This document shows positions 1 to 9,498 of a stretch of 53,827 bases of DNA, piece by piece (position 1 is the stretch's first letter; every line of letters starts with the position of its first letter). Where the stretch lies: the NCBI GenBank assembly GCA_020845575.1, contig JADLFL010000053.1:1-53827 (forward strand). The letters run 5' to 3'. Below the pieces are notes generated by a model, which was not told the DNA's origin, made no database searches, and saw only the letters and a program-made list of their open reading frames with translations. The position numbers were made by a program, and so were the translations under genes. The DNA comes from Acidobacteriota bacterium. Lineage in GTDB: Bacteria; Acidobacteriota; Vicinamibacteria; Vicinamibacterales; Vicinamibacteraceae.

Positions 1-96
1 CGTGCGGGCATCCGCATCGAAGACGATGTGGTGGTGACCGGGGATGGCCATCAACGAATCACCGACGTGCCCCTCGGCTGGCCTGCCGCACACTGA
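1..96 (+). CDS. C-terminal end of an M24 (Xaa-Pro type) aminopeptidase, partial
   Basis: The first 32 codons form an open frame that enters from the left edge and stops at TGA 94-96. The peptide begins RAGIRIEDDVVVTGDG, close to the conserved end of M24 pita-bread metallopeptidases, where a GIRIEDD(V/L)VVT segment carries the last metal-ligand Glu and the final strand. It would remove an N-terminal residue before proline in the cytoplasm. accB follows after 2 nt, and an upstream peptidase is common at accBC loci. The body of the protein lies outside the window, so the family call rests on this motif alone. Confidence 0.6.
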   Translation, partial: RAGIRIEDDVVVTGDGHQRITDVPLGWPAAH

Positions 97-98
97 CA

Positions 99-599
99 AT
101 GACACTCGACGAAATCAAGCAGATCCTCGACCTGGTCCGTGAACACGAGCTCTCCGAGTTCGAGCTGGAGCAGGAAGGCGTCAAGCTGCGCGTCCGCAAG
201 AAGGGCCAGGACGCGCCGGCCGTGGTGGTGAGTCCCGCGCACGCGGTGCCGGTGCCCGTCGTGGCCGCGGCGTCTGCCGGCGCGTCCGCCAGCGTACCGG
301 TGACCGCCGCAGGCGATCCCGCCTCGCCTGTCGACGCCGACAACACGGACGGCGTCGAACTGGGCGTGGTCACCTCGCCGATCGTGGGCACGTTCTATCG
401 CTCACCCGAGCCGACGGCCGCCCCCTTTGTCGCCGTGGGCGACACGGTGCGCAAGAACCAGGTGCTGTGCCTCATCGAGGCCATGAAGCTGATGAACGAG
501 ATCGTGTCGGAATACGACGGCGAGATCGTCCAGGTGTTTGTGGAGAACGGCCAGCCGGTGCAGTACGGCGAACGGCTGTTCGCGGTCAAGGCACGGTAG
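99..599 (+). CDS. accB: Acetyl-CoA carboxylase, biotin carboxyl carrier protein
   Basis: 166 residues, the usual BCCP size. It carries biotin between the biotin carboxylase (next gene) and the carboxyltransferase, making malonyl-CoA for fatty acid synthesis. The N-terminal helix ([20 protein letters not shown]) is typical, followed by an Ala/Val/Pro-rich linker (about residues 45-90) and a C-terminal biotinyl domain from about residue 95. The biotinylated lysine is K130 in [11 protein letters not shown] 99 starts 2 nt after the upstream stop (TGACAATG), so it is probably translationally coupled. The accC start follows 5 nt after the stop. Confidence 0.96.
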   Translation: MTLDEIKQILDLVREHELSEFELEQEGVKLRVRKKGQDAPAVVVSPAHAVPVPVVAAASAGASASVPVTAAGDPASPVDADNTDGVELGVVTSPIVGTFYRSPEPTAAPFVAVGDTVRKNQVLCLIEAMKLMNEIVSEYDGEIVQVFVENGQPVQYGERLFAVKAR

Positions 600-604
600 C
601 GATC

Positions 605-1951
605 GTGTTCAAGAAGATCCTCATCGCCAACCGTGGCGAGATCGCCCTGCGCGTGATCTGCGCGTGCCGCGAGATGGGCATCAGGACGGTGGCCGTCTTC
701 TCGGAGGCCGACGAGCACAGCCTGCACGTCCGCTTCGCCGACGAGGCCGTCTGCATCGGGCCCCCGCGCAGCAGCGAGAGCTACCTGCACGTGCCGGCGA
801 TCATCAGCGCCGCGGAGATCACCGGCGCCGACGCGATCCATCCGGGATACGGGTTCCTCTCCGAGAGCGCGTATCTCGCCGAGATCTGCGATGCCTGCCA
901 CATCAAGTTCATCGGCCCGAGCCCCTCGGTGATCCGGTTGATGGGCGAGAAGTCGCGTGCACGCCGCGCCATGAAGAAGGCGGGCGTGAGCACGCTGCCG
1001 GGGAGCGATGGCCCCGTCGAGACCGAGGAGGAGGCCCTCGAGGTGGCGGCCCGGCTCGGGTATCCCGTCATCATCAAGGCCAGCAACGGCGGTGGCGGCC
1101 GCGGCATGCGCATCGTGCGCGCCGCCGAGGAACTGCCGCCGTCGCTGCGCACCGCGCAGCGTGAGGCGCAGGCCGCCTTCGGCATCGGCGACGTGTACCT
1201 CGAGAAGTACCTCGACGCCCCGCGGCACATCGAAGTCCAGATCATCGGCGACGAGCACGGCAACGTGGTGCACCTCGGCGAGCGCGAGTGCTCCGTCCAA
1301 CGACGCCACCAGAAGCTGATCGAGGAAGCGCCGTCGGCCGTGATCACCGAGGCGCAGCGCGCGGCGCTCGGCGCGATGGTCGTGGACGCCGCGAAGGCCG
1401 TCGGCTACGCGAGCGCGGGAACCTTCGAGTTCCTGATGGACGCCGACAACAACCTGTACTTCATCGAGGCGAATACGCGCCTCCAGGTCGAGCACGGCGT
1501 CACCGAGCTCATCACGGGCATCGACATCGTGAAGGCGCAGATTCGCGTGGCGGCGGGCGAGCCGCTCCCGTTCACGCAGGACGATGTGACGCTGACCGGG
1601 CACGCAATCGAGTGCCGCATCAACGCCGAGAACCCCGTCACGTTCGCGCCGAGTCCCGGCCGCATCGACGCGTTCTGCCTCCCCGGCGGTCCAGGCATCC
1701 GCGTGGATACGTTCGTCCACTCGGAGGCGACGGTGCCGCCCAACTACGACTCGCTCATCGCCAAGATGATGTCGCACGGGCGGACGCGCGACGAGGCCAT
1801 CGCCCGCATGCGGCGTGCGCTCGAGATGACGGTGATCGAGGGGATCCACACGTCGGTGCCCATGCACCTGCGCATCCTTGCCGATCCCGACTTCCAGGCG
1901 GCGCGCATCTCCACGGCGTTCATGGAACGGTTCCTGGCCAAGCCGGAGTGA
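605..1951 (+). CDS. accC: Acetyl-CoA carboxylase, biotin carboxylase subunit
   Basis: 448 residues, full length for AccC. It performs ATP-dependent carboxylation of the biotin on AccB. The N-terminus [16 protein letters not shown] is diagnostic; the HPGYGFLSE motif, the glycine-rich ATP-grasp loop [24 protein letters not shown] and [10 protein letters not shown] follow in the right order. GTG 605 is chosen because it places [13 protein letters not shown] at the N-terminus; the frame is open further upstream but that part overlaps accB. The stop overlaps the thiE start in GTGA. Compared with the common EMNTR sequence the catalytic loop reads EANTR, a mild variant. Confidence 0.96.
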   Translation: MFKKILIANRGEIALRVICACREMGIRTVAVFSEADEHSLHVRFADEAVCIGPPRSSESYLHVPAIISAAEITGADAIHPGYGFLSESAYLAEICDACHIKFIGPSPSVIRLMGEKSRARRAMKKAGVSTLPGSDGPVETEEEALEVAARLGYPVIIKASNGGGGRGMRIVRAAEELPPSLRTAQREAQAAFGIGDVYLEKYLDAPRHIEVQIIGDEHGNVVHLGERECSVQRRHQKLIEEAPSAVITEAQRAALGAMVVDAAKAVGYASAGTFEFLMDADNNLYFIEANTRLQVEHGVTELITGIDIVKAQIRVAAGEPLPFTQDDVTLTGHAIECRINAENPVTFAPSPGRIDAFCLPGGPGIRVDTFVHSEATVPPNYDSLIAKMMSHGRTRDEAIARMRRALEMTVIEGIHTSVPMHLRILADPDFQAARISTAFMERFLAKPE

Positions 1952-2601
1952 GCGTTCCGGGCCGCCCGCTGCCGTCGCGGTTGTACGCCATCGCCGATGC
2001 GGACGTGGCGGCCGCCGCCGGGTGGGACGTGCCGGATCTCGTCGACACGTTCCTGCAGGCGGGTGCGCGCTTCATCCAGATTCGCGCCAAGTCCACGCCA
2101 GGTGGTCAGCTCCTCGCCTGGGTGGATCGCGTCGCTGCTCTCGCGGGCGACGCGTGGATCATCGTCAACGACCGCGTCGACGTGGCCCTGGTCGCCGGCA
2201 CGCGGCACGTGCATCTCGGCCAGGACGATCTGCCGGTGCGCGACGCCCGACTGATGCTCGGCGCCGATGCCGTCATCGGCCTTTCCACGCACACGCCCGA
2301 CCAGATTGCGCGCGCGTGCGCGCTGCCGGTGGACTACATCGCCGTCGGGCCCGTGTTCGGGACGCACACGAAAGATACGGGGTACACGCCGGTGGGGCTC
2401 GCGCTGGTGGCGGAGGCACGTCGTCAGGCCGATGCGTCGGGCGCGCGTCCTGTCGTCGCCATCGGCGGCATCACGCTCGACACGGCACGCGCGACGATCG
2501 AGGCCGGCGCCGGTGCCGTTGTCGTGATCAGCGATCTGCTGCGCGGTGGGAACCCCGCGGGCCGCGTCAGGGCCTACTTGTCGGCGCTCGACGAGGTGTA
2601 G
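1948..2601 (+). CDS. thiE: Thiamine-phosphate synthase
   Basis: 217 residues. It joins HMP-pyrophosphate to thiazole phosphate to make thiamine monophosphate. A TIM-barrel ThiE is indicated by [23 protein letters not shown] with [10 protein letters not shown] (pyrophosphate and Mg binding), [21 protein letters not shown] and the phosphate-binding VAIGGIT. The GTG at 1948 overlaps the accC stop by 4 nt (GTGA), so it is translated by coupling to accC. No other thi gene lies in the window and no TPP riboswitch was seen before it. Grouping with accBC appears positional rather than functional. Confidence 0.93.
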   Translation: MSVPGRPLPSRLYAIADADVAAAAGWDVPDLVDTFLQAGARFIQIRAKSTPGGQLLAWVDRVAALAGDAWIIVNDRVDVALVAGTRHVHLGQDDLPVRDARLMLGADAVIGLSTHTPDQIARACALPVDYIAVGPVFGTHTKDTGYTPVGLALVAEARRQADASGARPVVAIGGITLDTARATIEAGAGAVVVISDLLRGGNPAGRVRAYLSALDEV

Positions 2602-2614
2602 CCGCGGGTATAAT
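2588..2614 (+). promoter_or_regulatory. Putative sigma-70 type promoter for the amino-acid permease
   Basis: A perfect TATAAT lies at 2609-2614, 7 nt after the thiE stop, with a partial -35 (TCGACG, 4 of 6) at 2588-2593 and a short 15-nt spacer. A transcript would begin near 2621 and leave a leader of about 57 nt before the TTG start at 2678. The -10 match is strong in a GC-rich background; the -35 is weak. Confidence 0.55.
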
Positions 2615-2677
2615 GCGCGCCGAGACTTTGCCAGCGCACTGCACAGACTAGGCAACCTGACCCCGGGGGAGACACGC

Positions 2678-4156
2678 TTGGCCAGTACACTCTTTCGTAC
2701 CAAGTCCATCGACCGACTGCTTGCCGAAGGTGCGGCGACAGGGGAGGGGACGCTGAAGCGTACCCTCGGTCCCGGCGCGCTGGTGGCGCTCGGGATCGGC
2801 GCGATCATCGGTGCCGGTCTGTTTGTCAGGACGGCGGCCGCGATCGCCGATCGGGCCGGCCCGTCGGTCACCATCGCCTTCCTCGTGGCGGCGCTCGGCT
2901 GCGCGCTCGCCGGCCTCTGCTATGCCGAGTTCGCCTCGATGATCCCCATCGCGGGCAGCGCGTACACGTATTCGTACGCGACGATGGGGGAGCTCGTCGC
3001 GTGGATCATCGGCTGGGACCTCATTCTCGAGTACGCGGTCGGCGCGGCCACCGTCGCCATCGCCTGGAGTGAGTACTTGAACAAGGTCCTTGAATTCTTC
3101 GGGTTACAAATACCGTACGCGTGGTGTCACTCGCCATTCCAGGTTGACCCCGTCACGGGTGCGCACGGCATCATCAACGTGCCCGCCGTCCTCGTTCTCT
3201 CGGGACTCACGGCGCTCCTCGTGCGCGGCACGCAGGAATCGGCCTGGGTCAACAACATCATCGTCATCACGAAGGTCGCCATCGTCCTGCTGGTGATCGC
3301 GCTGGGTTGGGGCTTCATCAACCCGGTCAACCACACGCCGTACATCCCGCCCGCCACGCTCTACACGACGCATGACGGCATCACGCACAACTACGGCGGC
3401 ATCATGGGCATCCTCGGCGCCGCGGGCGTGGTCTTCTTCGCCTACATCGGCTTCGACGCCGTCTCCACCGCCGCGCAGGAAGCGAAGAACCCGAAGCGCG
3501 ACATGCCGATCGGCATTCTCGGCTCACTCGTGGTGTGTACCGTGCTCTACGTGCTGTTTGCACACGTCCTGAGCGGTATCGCCACCGTCGAGGACTTCCG
3601 CAGCACCGGGCGCGAAGCGTCGGTGACCTTCGCGATCGCGAAGTACATGACGGGGTACGGCTGGCTGGCCAAGTTCGTCACCGTGGCCATTCTCGCCGGC
3701 TTCTCGTCGGTGATCCTGGTGATGCTGCTCGGGCAATCGCGCGTGTTCTACTCGATGGCCAAGGACGGGCTCGTGCCGCGGTTCTTCGCCGAGTTGCACC
3801 CGCAGCACCGGACGCCGTACAAGTCCAACTGGTTCTTCTTCGTGTTCACCGGGCTGTTTGCCGCGTTCGTGCCGGGCGACATCGTGGGAGAGATGACCAG
3901 CATCGGGACGTTGTTCGCGTTCATGCTGGTCTGCGCGGGTGTGTGGATCATGCGTGTGCGGCGGCCGGACATTCCGCGCGGCTTCCGCGTGCCGGCGGTT
4001 CCGCTTGTCGCACTGGCGGGCATATTCACGTGCGGAGCGATGGTGTACGGCCTCGGCTGGACCAACTGGCTGCGACTGGCCGGCTGGCTCGCGCTGGGGC
4101 TCCTCATCTACTTCGGCTACGGCAAGCAGCACAGCCGGTTGAACAGCCATGCGTGA
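2678..4156 (+). CDS. APC-superfamily amino acid permease (cationic amino acid transporter-like)
   Basis: 492 residues with about 12 to 13 predicted membrane helices. Features are the first-helix motif LGIGAIIGAGLFV, the second-helix segment FVRTAAAIADRAGPSV, SMIPIAGSAYTYSYATMGEL and IGFDAVSTAAQEAKNPKRDMP. These match the CAT-like/YfnA branch of the amino acid-polyamine-organocation superfamily, which performs proton-linked uptake or exchange across the inner membrane. The substrate cannot be read from sequence. TTG 2678 is preferred because GGGGGAGAC lies just upstream and the protein then begins ASTLFRTKSIDRLL, typical for this group. It has its own promoter at 2609-2614. Confidence 0.88.
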   Translation: MASTLFRTKSIDRLLAEGAATGEGTLKRTLGPGALVALGIGAIIGAGLFVRTAAAIADRAGPSVTIAFLVAALGCALAGLCYAEFASMIPIAGSAYTYSYATMGELVAWIIGWDLILEYAVGAATVAIAWSEYLNKVLEFFGLQIPYAWCHSPFQVDPVTGAHGIINVPAVLVLSGLTALLVRGTQESAWVNNIIVITKVAIVLLVIALGWGFINPVNHTPYIPPATLYTTHDGITHNYGGIMGILGAAGVVFFAYIGFDAVSTAAQEAKNPKRDMPIGILGSLVVCTVLYVLFAHVLSGIATVEDFRSTGREASVTFAIAKYMTGYGWLAKFVTVAILAGFSSVILVMLLGQSRVFYSMAKDGLVPRFFAELHPQHRTPYKSNWFFFVFTGLFAAFVPGDIVGEMTSIGTLFAFMLVCAGVWIMRVRRPDIPRGFRVPAVPLVALAGIFTCGAMVYGLGWTNWLRLAGWLALGLLIYFGYGKQHSRLNSHA

Positions 4157-4204
4157 TGTGACACGGGGTGTCGTCACCGTGGTCTCGTCGCGAAGCGAGG
4201 CCCG

Positions 4205-5140
<936 letters not shown>

Positions 5141-5213
5141 GCGGGCCGGGCGACCTGTCGCGCCGAAGCCCGGAGGGCGAAGGCGGAAGCCCGGTCCCTA
5201 CACCGCGAGATTG

Positions 5214-5242
5214 GTAGGGCCGGCTCTCCGAGCCCGGCCTAC
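5214..5242. repeat. Dispersed palindrome, copy 1
   Basis: GTAGGGCCGGCTC, then a short loop, then GAGCCCGGCCTAC. It lies between folD and the antitoxin gene, whose TAG stop is read from its right edge (5239-5241). The same core recurs at 40744-40766, and related palindromes lie at 6003, 6093, 16701, 38666 and 45119. It may fold in either transcript and could end folD mRNA, although no T-tract follows. Confidence 0.75.
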
Positions 5243-5646
5243 ATGGGCTCGACCGCGCCTGCCGCGCGTGGCTTTCGTGGGCGACGGGCCTGCGAACTTC
5301 GCGCGCTTGCAGACGTACTGGTGCGTGGCCGCTGGCGGGCAGGTTGTGACGTACTCCGCAGCGTCGCGAACTGTATTCGTATACCGAGGCCGGCGGCCAC
5401 CTTCGTGACAGTGGCGAACGTCGGGTTGCCAGTGGCCGAGAGCGCCTGGTAGAGCGCGGCCCGCGTCAGCCCCGTCTCTCGCGCGAGCGCGCTCATGCTA
5501 CGCGCGCGTGCCACGGCGCCGAGTGCCTGCAGCATGAACGCCGGGTCGTCCCCTGCCTCTTCAGCACACGTCTCGAGATAGGCCGCGATGTCCGCCTCGT
5601 CCCGCAGGAATCGCGCAGCATCCCACTGTTCCACTTTGACAGCCAT
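5239..5646 (-). CDS. HigA-type antidote of a type II toxin-antitoxin module
   Basis: 135 residues. Residues 1 to about 95 fit the probable addiction-module antidote family: WDAARFLRDEADIAAYLE, then a Cro/CI-like helix-turn-helix SALARETGLTRAALYQALS and NPTFATVTKVAAGLGIRI. It should bind and neutralise the toxin and repress their promoter. It starts 3 nt after the toxin stop, so the order is toxin first. The last 38 or so residues (from STSQPARQ onward) are an Arg/Ser/Ala-rich tail not expected in the family, and the stop sits in a palindromic repeat. A frameshift or loss of the original stop is likely; function is probably kept because the fold is intact. Confidence 0.82.
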   Translation of the reverse strand: MAVKVEQWDAARFLRDEADIAAYLETCAEEAGDDPAFMLQALGAVARARSMSALARETGLTRAALYQALSATGNPTFATVTKVAAGLGIRIQFATLRSTSQPARQRPRTSTSASARSSQARRPRKPRAAGAVEPM

Positions 5647-5649
5647 TCG

Positions 5650-5976
5650 TCACCTCTTCTTCGCTGCTTTCCACTCGGCCGCGATGGCTCTCGCTCGCGC
5701 GATGTCCTGCGCCTGCCTTCGCTTGTCCCCGCCGCACAACACCAGTAGAACAGTCGTTTCGCGTTGTGTGTAGTACACGCGGTAGCCAGGACCGTAGTCG
5801 ATGCGGAGCTCGATCAGTCCACCGTCGAGCGCGTGATGGTCACCCGGATTGCCCTGGGCCAACCGCCCGACGCGCGCGATGACTCGCGCACGTGCCTGTC
5901 GGTCATGCAAGGCGTCGAGCCAGACCGTGAAGGTCTCGGTCATCAGCACGGTGACCGGAGACGCGCCGACGGTCAT
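5650..5976 (-). CDS. RelE/ParE-superfamily toxin of the addiction module
   Basis: 108 residues from ATG 5976. The core MTETFTVWLDALHDRQARARV, RLAQGNPGDHHAL, LRIDYGPGYRVYYTQ and LCGGDKRRQAQDIARAR matches the addiction-module killer family, whose members are usually mRNA interferases. Start choices are GTG 5997, ATG 5976 and ATG 5943. The family core begins at 5943 (97 residues), but 5976 sits 7 nt after a CATAAT box, which suggests a leaderless start there. It is paired with the antidote downstream. The low-GC patch upstream contrasts with the neighbourhood and would fit a regulated promoter. Confidence 0.84.
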   Translation of the reverse strand: MTVGASPVTVLMTETFTVWLDALHDRQARARVIARVGRLAQGNPGDHHALDGGLIELRIDYGPGYRVYYTQRETTVLLVLCGGDKRRQAQDIARARAIAAEWKAAKKR

Positions 5977-5978
5977 GT

Positions 5979-5996
5979 TGTCAATTATGATGGACA
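5979..5996 (-). promoter_or_regulatory. Putative toxin-antitoxin promoter and operator
   Basis: On the minus strand CATAAT (5984-5989) would act as a -10 element 7 nt before ATG 5976. It lies inside a weak inverted repeat TGTC-N10-GACA (5979-5982 and 5993-5996) that the antidote could bind. The patch is visibly AT-richer than the surroundings. No convincing -35 was found because the upstream side is the palindrome at 6003. Confidence 0.4.
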
Positions 5997-6002
5997 CATG
6001 GC

Positions 6003-6022
6003 GGGCCGGGCAAGCCCGGCCC
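6003..6022. repeat. Dispersed palindrome, copy 2
   Basis: A perfect 9-bp stem GGGCCGGGC / GCCCGGCCC with a 2-nt loop (aa), followed by CTAC. It lies between the toxin promoter and coaE, about 70 nt from copy 3. Confidence 0.8.
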
Positions 6023-6092
6023 CTACGTCCGGCAGAAACGTACAGGCATCTCCCTATCCCGCACAGACCCGGTCGTGCACCCCCCCCACGGT

Positions 6093-6119
6093 GTAGGGGC
6101 CGGGCTTGCCCGGCCCTAC
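6093..6119. repeat. Dispersed palindrome, copy 3
   Basis: GTAGGGGCCGGGC, tt, GCCCGGCCCTAC: a 12-bp stem with one bulged G. It overlaps the last codons of coaE, whose TAG stop (6116-6118 on the minus strand) is part of the repeat. It could act as a 3' hairpin of the long minus-strand operon. Confidence 0.8.
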
Positions 6120-6736
6120 TTCGGTTCGACGGAGCGCAGCCAGCGGGCCAGGACGGCGATCTGGACGTCGGTGTCGGCGAACGTGCCGTCGGTCTTGACG
6201 ACGCGGTCGGCGGCCTCGACCTTCTTCGCGATCGGCCATTGCGCCGCCAGGCGCGCGTCGGCGTCTTCGCCAGACAAGCCGTCTCTTGCCATCAATCGTT
6301 TGCGCTGCGTCGCCGGATCGCAGGCCACGACGACGAGGAAGTCGAACTGGTGCGTGCGTCCTGTCTCGAAGAGCAGGGGGATGTCGGCAATCGCCGGCCC
6401 GCGATAGCCGCCCGCCGCGAGGTCCTCGAACCACGCCTCGATACGCTGCCTCACCTCGGGGTGGATGATGGCTTCGAGGTCGGTACGCGCCAGTCGATCG
6501 GCGAAGACGATCGCGCCGAGCGCCGAGCGATCCAGCGCGCCCGATGCGTCGAGCACGCCTGGACCGAACCGTCCCACGACGGCGCGCAGGCCGTCGGACG
6601 CAGGCGCCACCGCGTCGCGCGCGAGTTGGTCGGCGTCGATGACGGGGAGTCCGTATTCACGTAAGCGAGCCGTGACATATGACTTGCCCGTCGCGATGCC
6701 GCCCGTCAGGCCGACGCGCACCACGCCGTCAGGCAT
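6116..6736 (-). CDS. coaE: Dephospho-CoA kinase
   Basis: 206 residues, the normal CoaE size. It phosphorylates dephospho-CoA in the last step of CoA synthesis. The P-loop is VGLTGGIATGKSYV near the N-terminus, followed by DADQLARDAV, the LEAIIHPEV segment, the lid region DIPLLFET and CDPATQRKRLMARDGLSGEDADAR. ATG 6736 is chosen because it gives MPDGVVRVGLTGG; the longer open frame upstream is a shadow of the TPR gene. The start overlaps the end of the TPR gene by 8 nt. It is the last gene of the Kdo operon and ends inside a palindrome. Confidence 0.94.
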   Translation of the reverse strand: MPDGVVRVGLTGGIATGKSYVTARLREYGLPVIDADQLARDAVAPASDGLRAVVGRFGPGVLDASGALDRSALGAIVFADRLARTDLEAIIHPEVRQRIEAWFEDLAAGGYRGPAIADIPLLFETGRTHQFDFLVVVACDPATQRKRLMARDGLSGEDADARLAAQWPIAKKVEAADRVVKTDGTFADTDVQIAVLARWLRSVEPK

Positions 6737-7955
6737 CGGTGTCTTCACTGGTACGCGCGGGCGCCAGCCGGTCTTCGACGAACGAGTTCCACTCGTGGCA
6801 GTGCGGACACCGCCAGAGCAGTTCCTTGCTCCGGTACCGGCAGCGCAGGCAGATGTGCGGGTCCTTGTAGAACACGGCGTCCCGGCTGTGCGTGACGTAG
6901 CGTTCGACGGCGGCTTGGTCCAGGTGCAGCGCGAGGAGGATGTCCCACGCGCCCTGATGGAGCAGGAGTGCGTGCGGGTTGATCGTGAGCGCCGCCAGCG
7001 CGAGTTGCAGGGCTTCGTCGGGGCGGCCCGCACGCAGCATGTGGCGCGACAGCGCGAGCCGCGCGCGCCAGTCCTGCGGATGGTCGGTCGCGATGCGGCG
7101 GAACAGGTGCTCGAACGCATCTGGGCGCCCCGCCGCGGCATAGGCGTCGGCGAGGCGATCGGCGACCAGATGGGCTCGCGCCGGTATCGACGCGACAAGT
7201 TGCTCCCACACCTCCACCGCTCCTGGCATGTCGCCGGCGTCGCGCCTGACGTCGCCCAGGTTCAGGTACGCGGGCGCCACGTCGGCATCGAGCTCGATCG
7301 CGGCTTCGAAGTGACGACGTGCGGCCGTGAGGTCGTTCCGTGCGAGCGACTGCATCCCCAGCTCGTTCTCGAGGAACGCCTGGATCTGCTGATGGCGCTT
7401 CGTGCGCTGCTCCGGCTCGTCCTCGCGCGCGAGTTCCCGGCGTACGCGATACGCCTCCGACCACTGGTTCTGGTCTTCGTAGAGCTTCTGCAACTGCAGC
7501 AGCGCGTGCTCGTTGCTCGGGTCCAGCCGCAGCACCTCGCCGAACGCCTCGTGCGCGCGATCGACGAACCCGCCGCGCGTGAAATCGAGGCCCAGGCAGA
7601 GCAGGGCATACGTGTGTTCGAGCTTGCTCAGGCGCGGGCGCTGGAGGATCTGCTGATGGATCTGGATCGCCCGCCCGCCCTGTCCCTTCTCCCGATACAG
7701 GTTGCCGAGAATCATGTGGATCTCGACGGCATCCTCGTCCACGCGCGCGGCCTGGCTCAGTTCCTCGATCGCGTGATCGAGCTGGTTGGCCACGAGGAAG
7801 TTGAGGCCCTGGATGTAATGCGGCGACTGCCGCGCCTTGCGGCGGTCGATCCAGCGGCCTTCGTGCAGCTTGTAGCGCTCCCACGCCTTGCCGGCGGCCA
7901 GGCCGAGCAGCAACGCGACGAGCGCCGAGAGAAGCGGGAAGTAGTCAGCGATCAC
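6729..7955 (-). CDS. lapB: LapB-like membrane-anchored TPR protein with C-terminal rubredoxin-type zinc site
   Basis: 408 residues. One N-terminal membrane helix (YFPLLSALVALLLGLAAG, about residues 4-22) is followed by AWERYKLHEGRWIDRRKARQ, a row of TPR repeats through about residue 350, and a C-terminal metal-ribbon CLRCRYRSKELLWRCPHC. That architecture is the one of LapB/YciM, which in E. coli scaffolds LPS assembly and controls LpxC turnover through FtsH. Position directly after kdsC supports an LPS role. GTG 7955 overlaps the kdsC stop in GTGA; the longer frame upstream is a shadow of kdsC. Exact orthology is inferred. Confidence 0.83.
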   Translation of the reverse strand: MIADYFPLLSALVALLLGLAAGKAWERYKLHEGRWIDRRKARQSPHYIQGLNFLVANQLDHAIEELSQAARVDEDAVEIHMILGNLYREKGQGGRAIQIHQQILQRPRLSKLEHTYALLCLGLDFTRGGFVDRAHEAFGEVLRLDPSNEHALLQLQKLYEDQNQWSEAYRVRRELAREDEPEQRTKRHQQIQAFLENELGMQSLARNDLTAARRHFEAAIELDADVAPAYLNLGDVRRDAGDMPGAVEVWEQLVASIPARAHLVADRLADAYAAAGRPDAFEHLFRRIATDHPQDWRARLALSRHMLRAGRPDEALQLALAALTINPHALLLHQGAWDILLALHLDQAAVERYVTHSRDAVFYKDPHICLRCRYRSKELLWRCPHCHEWNSFVEDRLAPARTSEDTDA

Positions 7956-8500
7956 GGACGTTCGTGGCCATGTGTGGCAACCATCGCGTCCCATCGGCCC
8001 TGGGCGCGCAGGATCTCTTCGATGAGCGTGCGTACCGCCCCGTGGCCGCCCGATGCCGGGCTCACGAAGTGGACGGCAGCACGGACTTCCGGAACGGCAT
8101 CGGACGGACAGGCCGCCAGGCCCACGCGACGCAGCACCGGCAGGTCTACCACATCGTCGCCCATGTAGGCGACAGTTTCGGCGTCCCACCCGCGCGTGCG
8201 CATCAATTGCTCGACGACAGCGGCCTTGTCGGAGACGCCCTGGTGTACGGGATCGAGCCCCAGTTGCTTCGCGCGATGCAGTGTGGCCGCCGAGTGCCGC
8301 GCCGAGATCACGCCGACGGTCAGTCCCGCCCGCCGCGCGATGACGATCCCGGCGCCATCCTTGATGTCGAAGCGCTTGGTCTCGCGCCCATCACCATCGA
8401 TGTAGACGCCGCCGTCGGTCAGCACGCCATCGACGTCCAGGAGCAGCACCGCGATGCGACGCGCACGCTCCACGGCGGTTGCGGAGGAAGGGGCGGACAT
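7952..8500 (-). CDS. kdsC: 3-deoxy-D-manno-octulosonate 8-phosphate phosphatase
   Basis: 182 residues. A C0-type HAD phosphatase that releases Kdo from Kdo-8-phosphate. Motif I is LLLDVDGVLTDG, followed by FDIKDGAGI, motif II VGVISARHS, the lysine segment SDKAAVVEQL, and motif III/IV YMGDDVVDLPVL; the terminal ASGGHGAVR is typical of KdsC. ATG 8500 overlaps the kdsD stop by 1 nt (TGATG) and the stop overlaps the next gene by 4 nt. No cap domain is present, as expected for this subclass. Confidence 0.94.
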   Translation of the reverse strand: MSAPSSATAVERARRIAVLLLDVDGVLTDGGVYIDGDGRETKRFDIKDGAGIVIARRAGLTVGVISARHSAATLHRAKQLGLDPVHQGVSDKAAVVEQLMRTRGWDAETVAYMGDDVVDLPVLRRVGLAACPSDAVPEVRAAVHFVSPASGGHGAVRTLIEEILRAQGRWDAMVATHGHERP

Positions 8501-9498
8501 CAGAACAGTTCCGTCTGCCACAGATCGTGGATGTGCAGCACGCCCACTGGTGCGCCCGCGCCGTCCACCACCGGCACCGACGTGATACGTCGCGTCTCCA
8601 TCACCTGCAACGCCTCGGCGGCGAGGACTGTCGCGGGGATCGTGACGGGCGTGCGTGTCATGACGTCGCTCGCGCCGTGCGACGCGATGTCGTCGTTGCG
8701 CAGCATGAAGCGTCGCAGGTCGCCGTCGGTGACGAGGCCTTCGAGGCGCCCCGCCGCATCGACCACGCACGTCACGCCGAGTCCCTTGCGGCTCATCTCG
8801 TAGATGACGTCGCGCAGCGGCGTTGTCGCGGCGACCACGGGCATGGCATCGCCCGTGTGCATCAGTTGATCGACCCGCATCAACCGCTTGCCGAGCGAGC
8901 CGCCGGGATGCCTGAACGCGAAGTCGTCGGCGCGAAAGCCCTTCGTCGTGAGCAGGACCATCGCCAGCGCGTCGCCAAGCGCGAGCGCCGCCGTCGTGCT
9001 CGCCGTCGGCGCGAGGTTGAGCGGACACGCTTCGGCGTCGACGCCGCAATCGAGATGGACGTCCGCCATCTGCGCCAGCGTCGATCGTGGTGCGCCCGTC
9101 ATCCCGATGAGGCGCGCGCCGAGTCGCTTGACGATCTCCGCCAGCCGCACGACTTCCGGCGTCTCGCCACCGTGCGACAGCGCCATGACAAGGTCGGCCT
9201 GCGTGACGACGCCGAGGTCGCCGTGCAGGGCTTCTGCCGGGTGCAGGAAGAACGCGGGCGTGCCCGTGCTCGCGAGCGTGGCGGCGATCTTCCGGCAGAT
9301 GATGCCGGACTTGCCCATGCCCGTGACGATCACGCGTCCGCGGCACTCGGCCAGCAGCGTCACCGCCTGTTCGAATCGTGCATCGAGCCTGGCCACCAGA
9401 CCGTGGATCGCCTCGGCTTCGGTCCGCAGCACGCGTGCGGCAAGCGCGAGCGCGTCTGAACGTGGCACATCCGGCGTCTCGGGCATGAGGGGCGTCAC
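8500..9498 (-). CDS. kdsD: D-arabinose 5-phosphate isomerase
   Basis: 332 residues. It converts ribulose-5-phosphate to arabinose-5-phosphate, the first step to Kdo. It contains an SIS domain (VIVTGMGKSGIICRKIAATL, HPAEALHGDLG, ALSHGGETPEV) with the family signature HPGGSLGKRL near residue 200, then two CBS motifs to the C-terminus. GTG 9498 overlaps the kdsA stop in GTGA; ATG 9486 four codons later is an alternative. Direct coupling to kdsA and kdsC gives a complete Kdo pathway with kdsB. Confidence 0.94.
   Translation of the reverse strand: MTPLMPETPDVPRSDALALAARVLRTEAEAIHGLVARLDARFEQAVTLLAECRGRVIVTGMGKSGIICRKIAATLASTGTPAFFLHPAEALHGDLGVVTQADLVMALSHGGETPEVVRLAEIVKRLGARLIGMTGAPRSTLAQMADVHLDCGVDAEACPLNLAPTASTTAALALGDALAMVLLTTKGFRADDFAFRHPGGSLGKRLMRVDQLMHTGDAMPVVAATTPLRDVIYEMSRKGLGVTCVVDAAGRLEGLVTDGDLRRFMLRNDDIASHGASDVMTRTPVTIPATVLAAEALQVMETRRITSVPVVDGAGAPVGVLHIHDLWQTELF

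Noticed and set aside
395..1867. Long minus-strand frame of 490 residues opposite accB and accC, and similar long antisense frames throughout
   Set aside because: They are Arg/His/Asp-rich shadow translations caused by high third-position GC opposite clear genes; none shows a family motif.
1948..2601. TPP riboswitch for thiE
   Set aside because: thiE starts inside accC, so there is no leader, and no CUGAGA-type TPP motif was seen upstream of accB either.
5979..5984. TTGACA on the minus strand as a -35 for the toxin-antitoxin promoter
   Set aside because: Its proper -10 position (5956-5961) reads TCTCCG; the CATAAT box overlapping it gives a better fit with the start codon.
6737..7198. An apparent 154-residue extension fused to CoaE
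   Set aside because: It overlaps the TPR gene in another frame and is low-complexity Arg/Ser/Thr-rich; CoaE is complete from ATG 6736.
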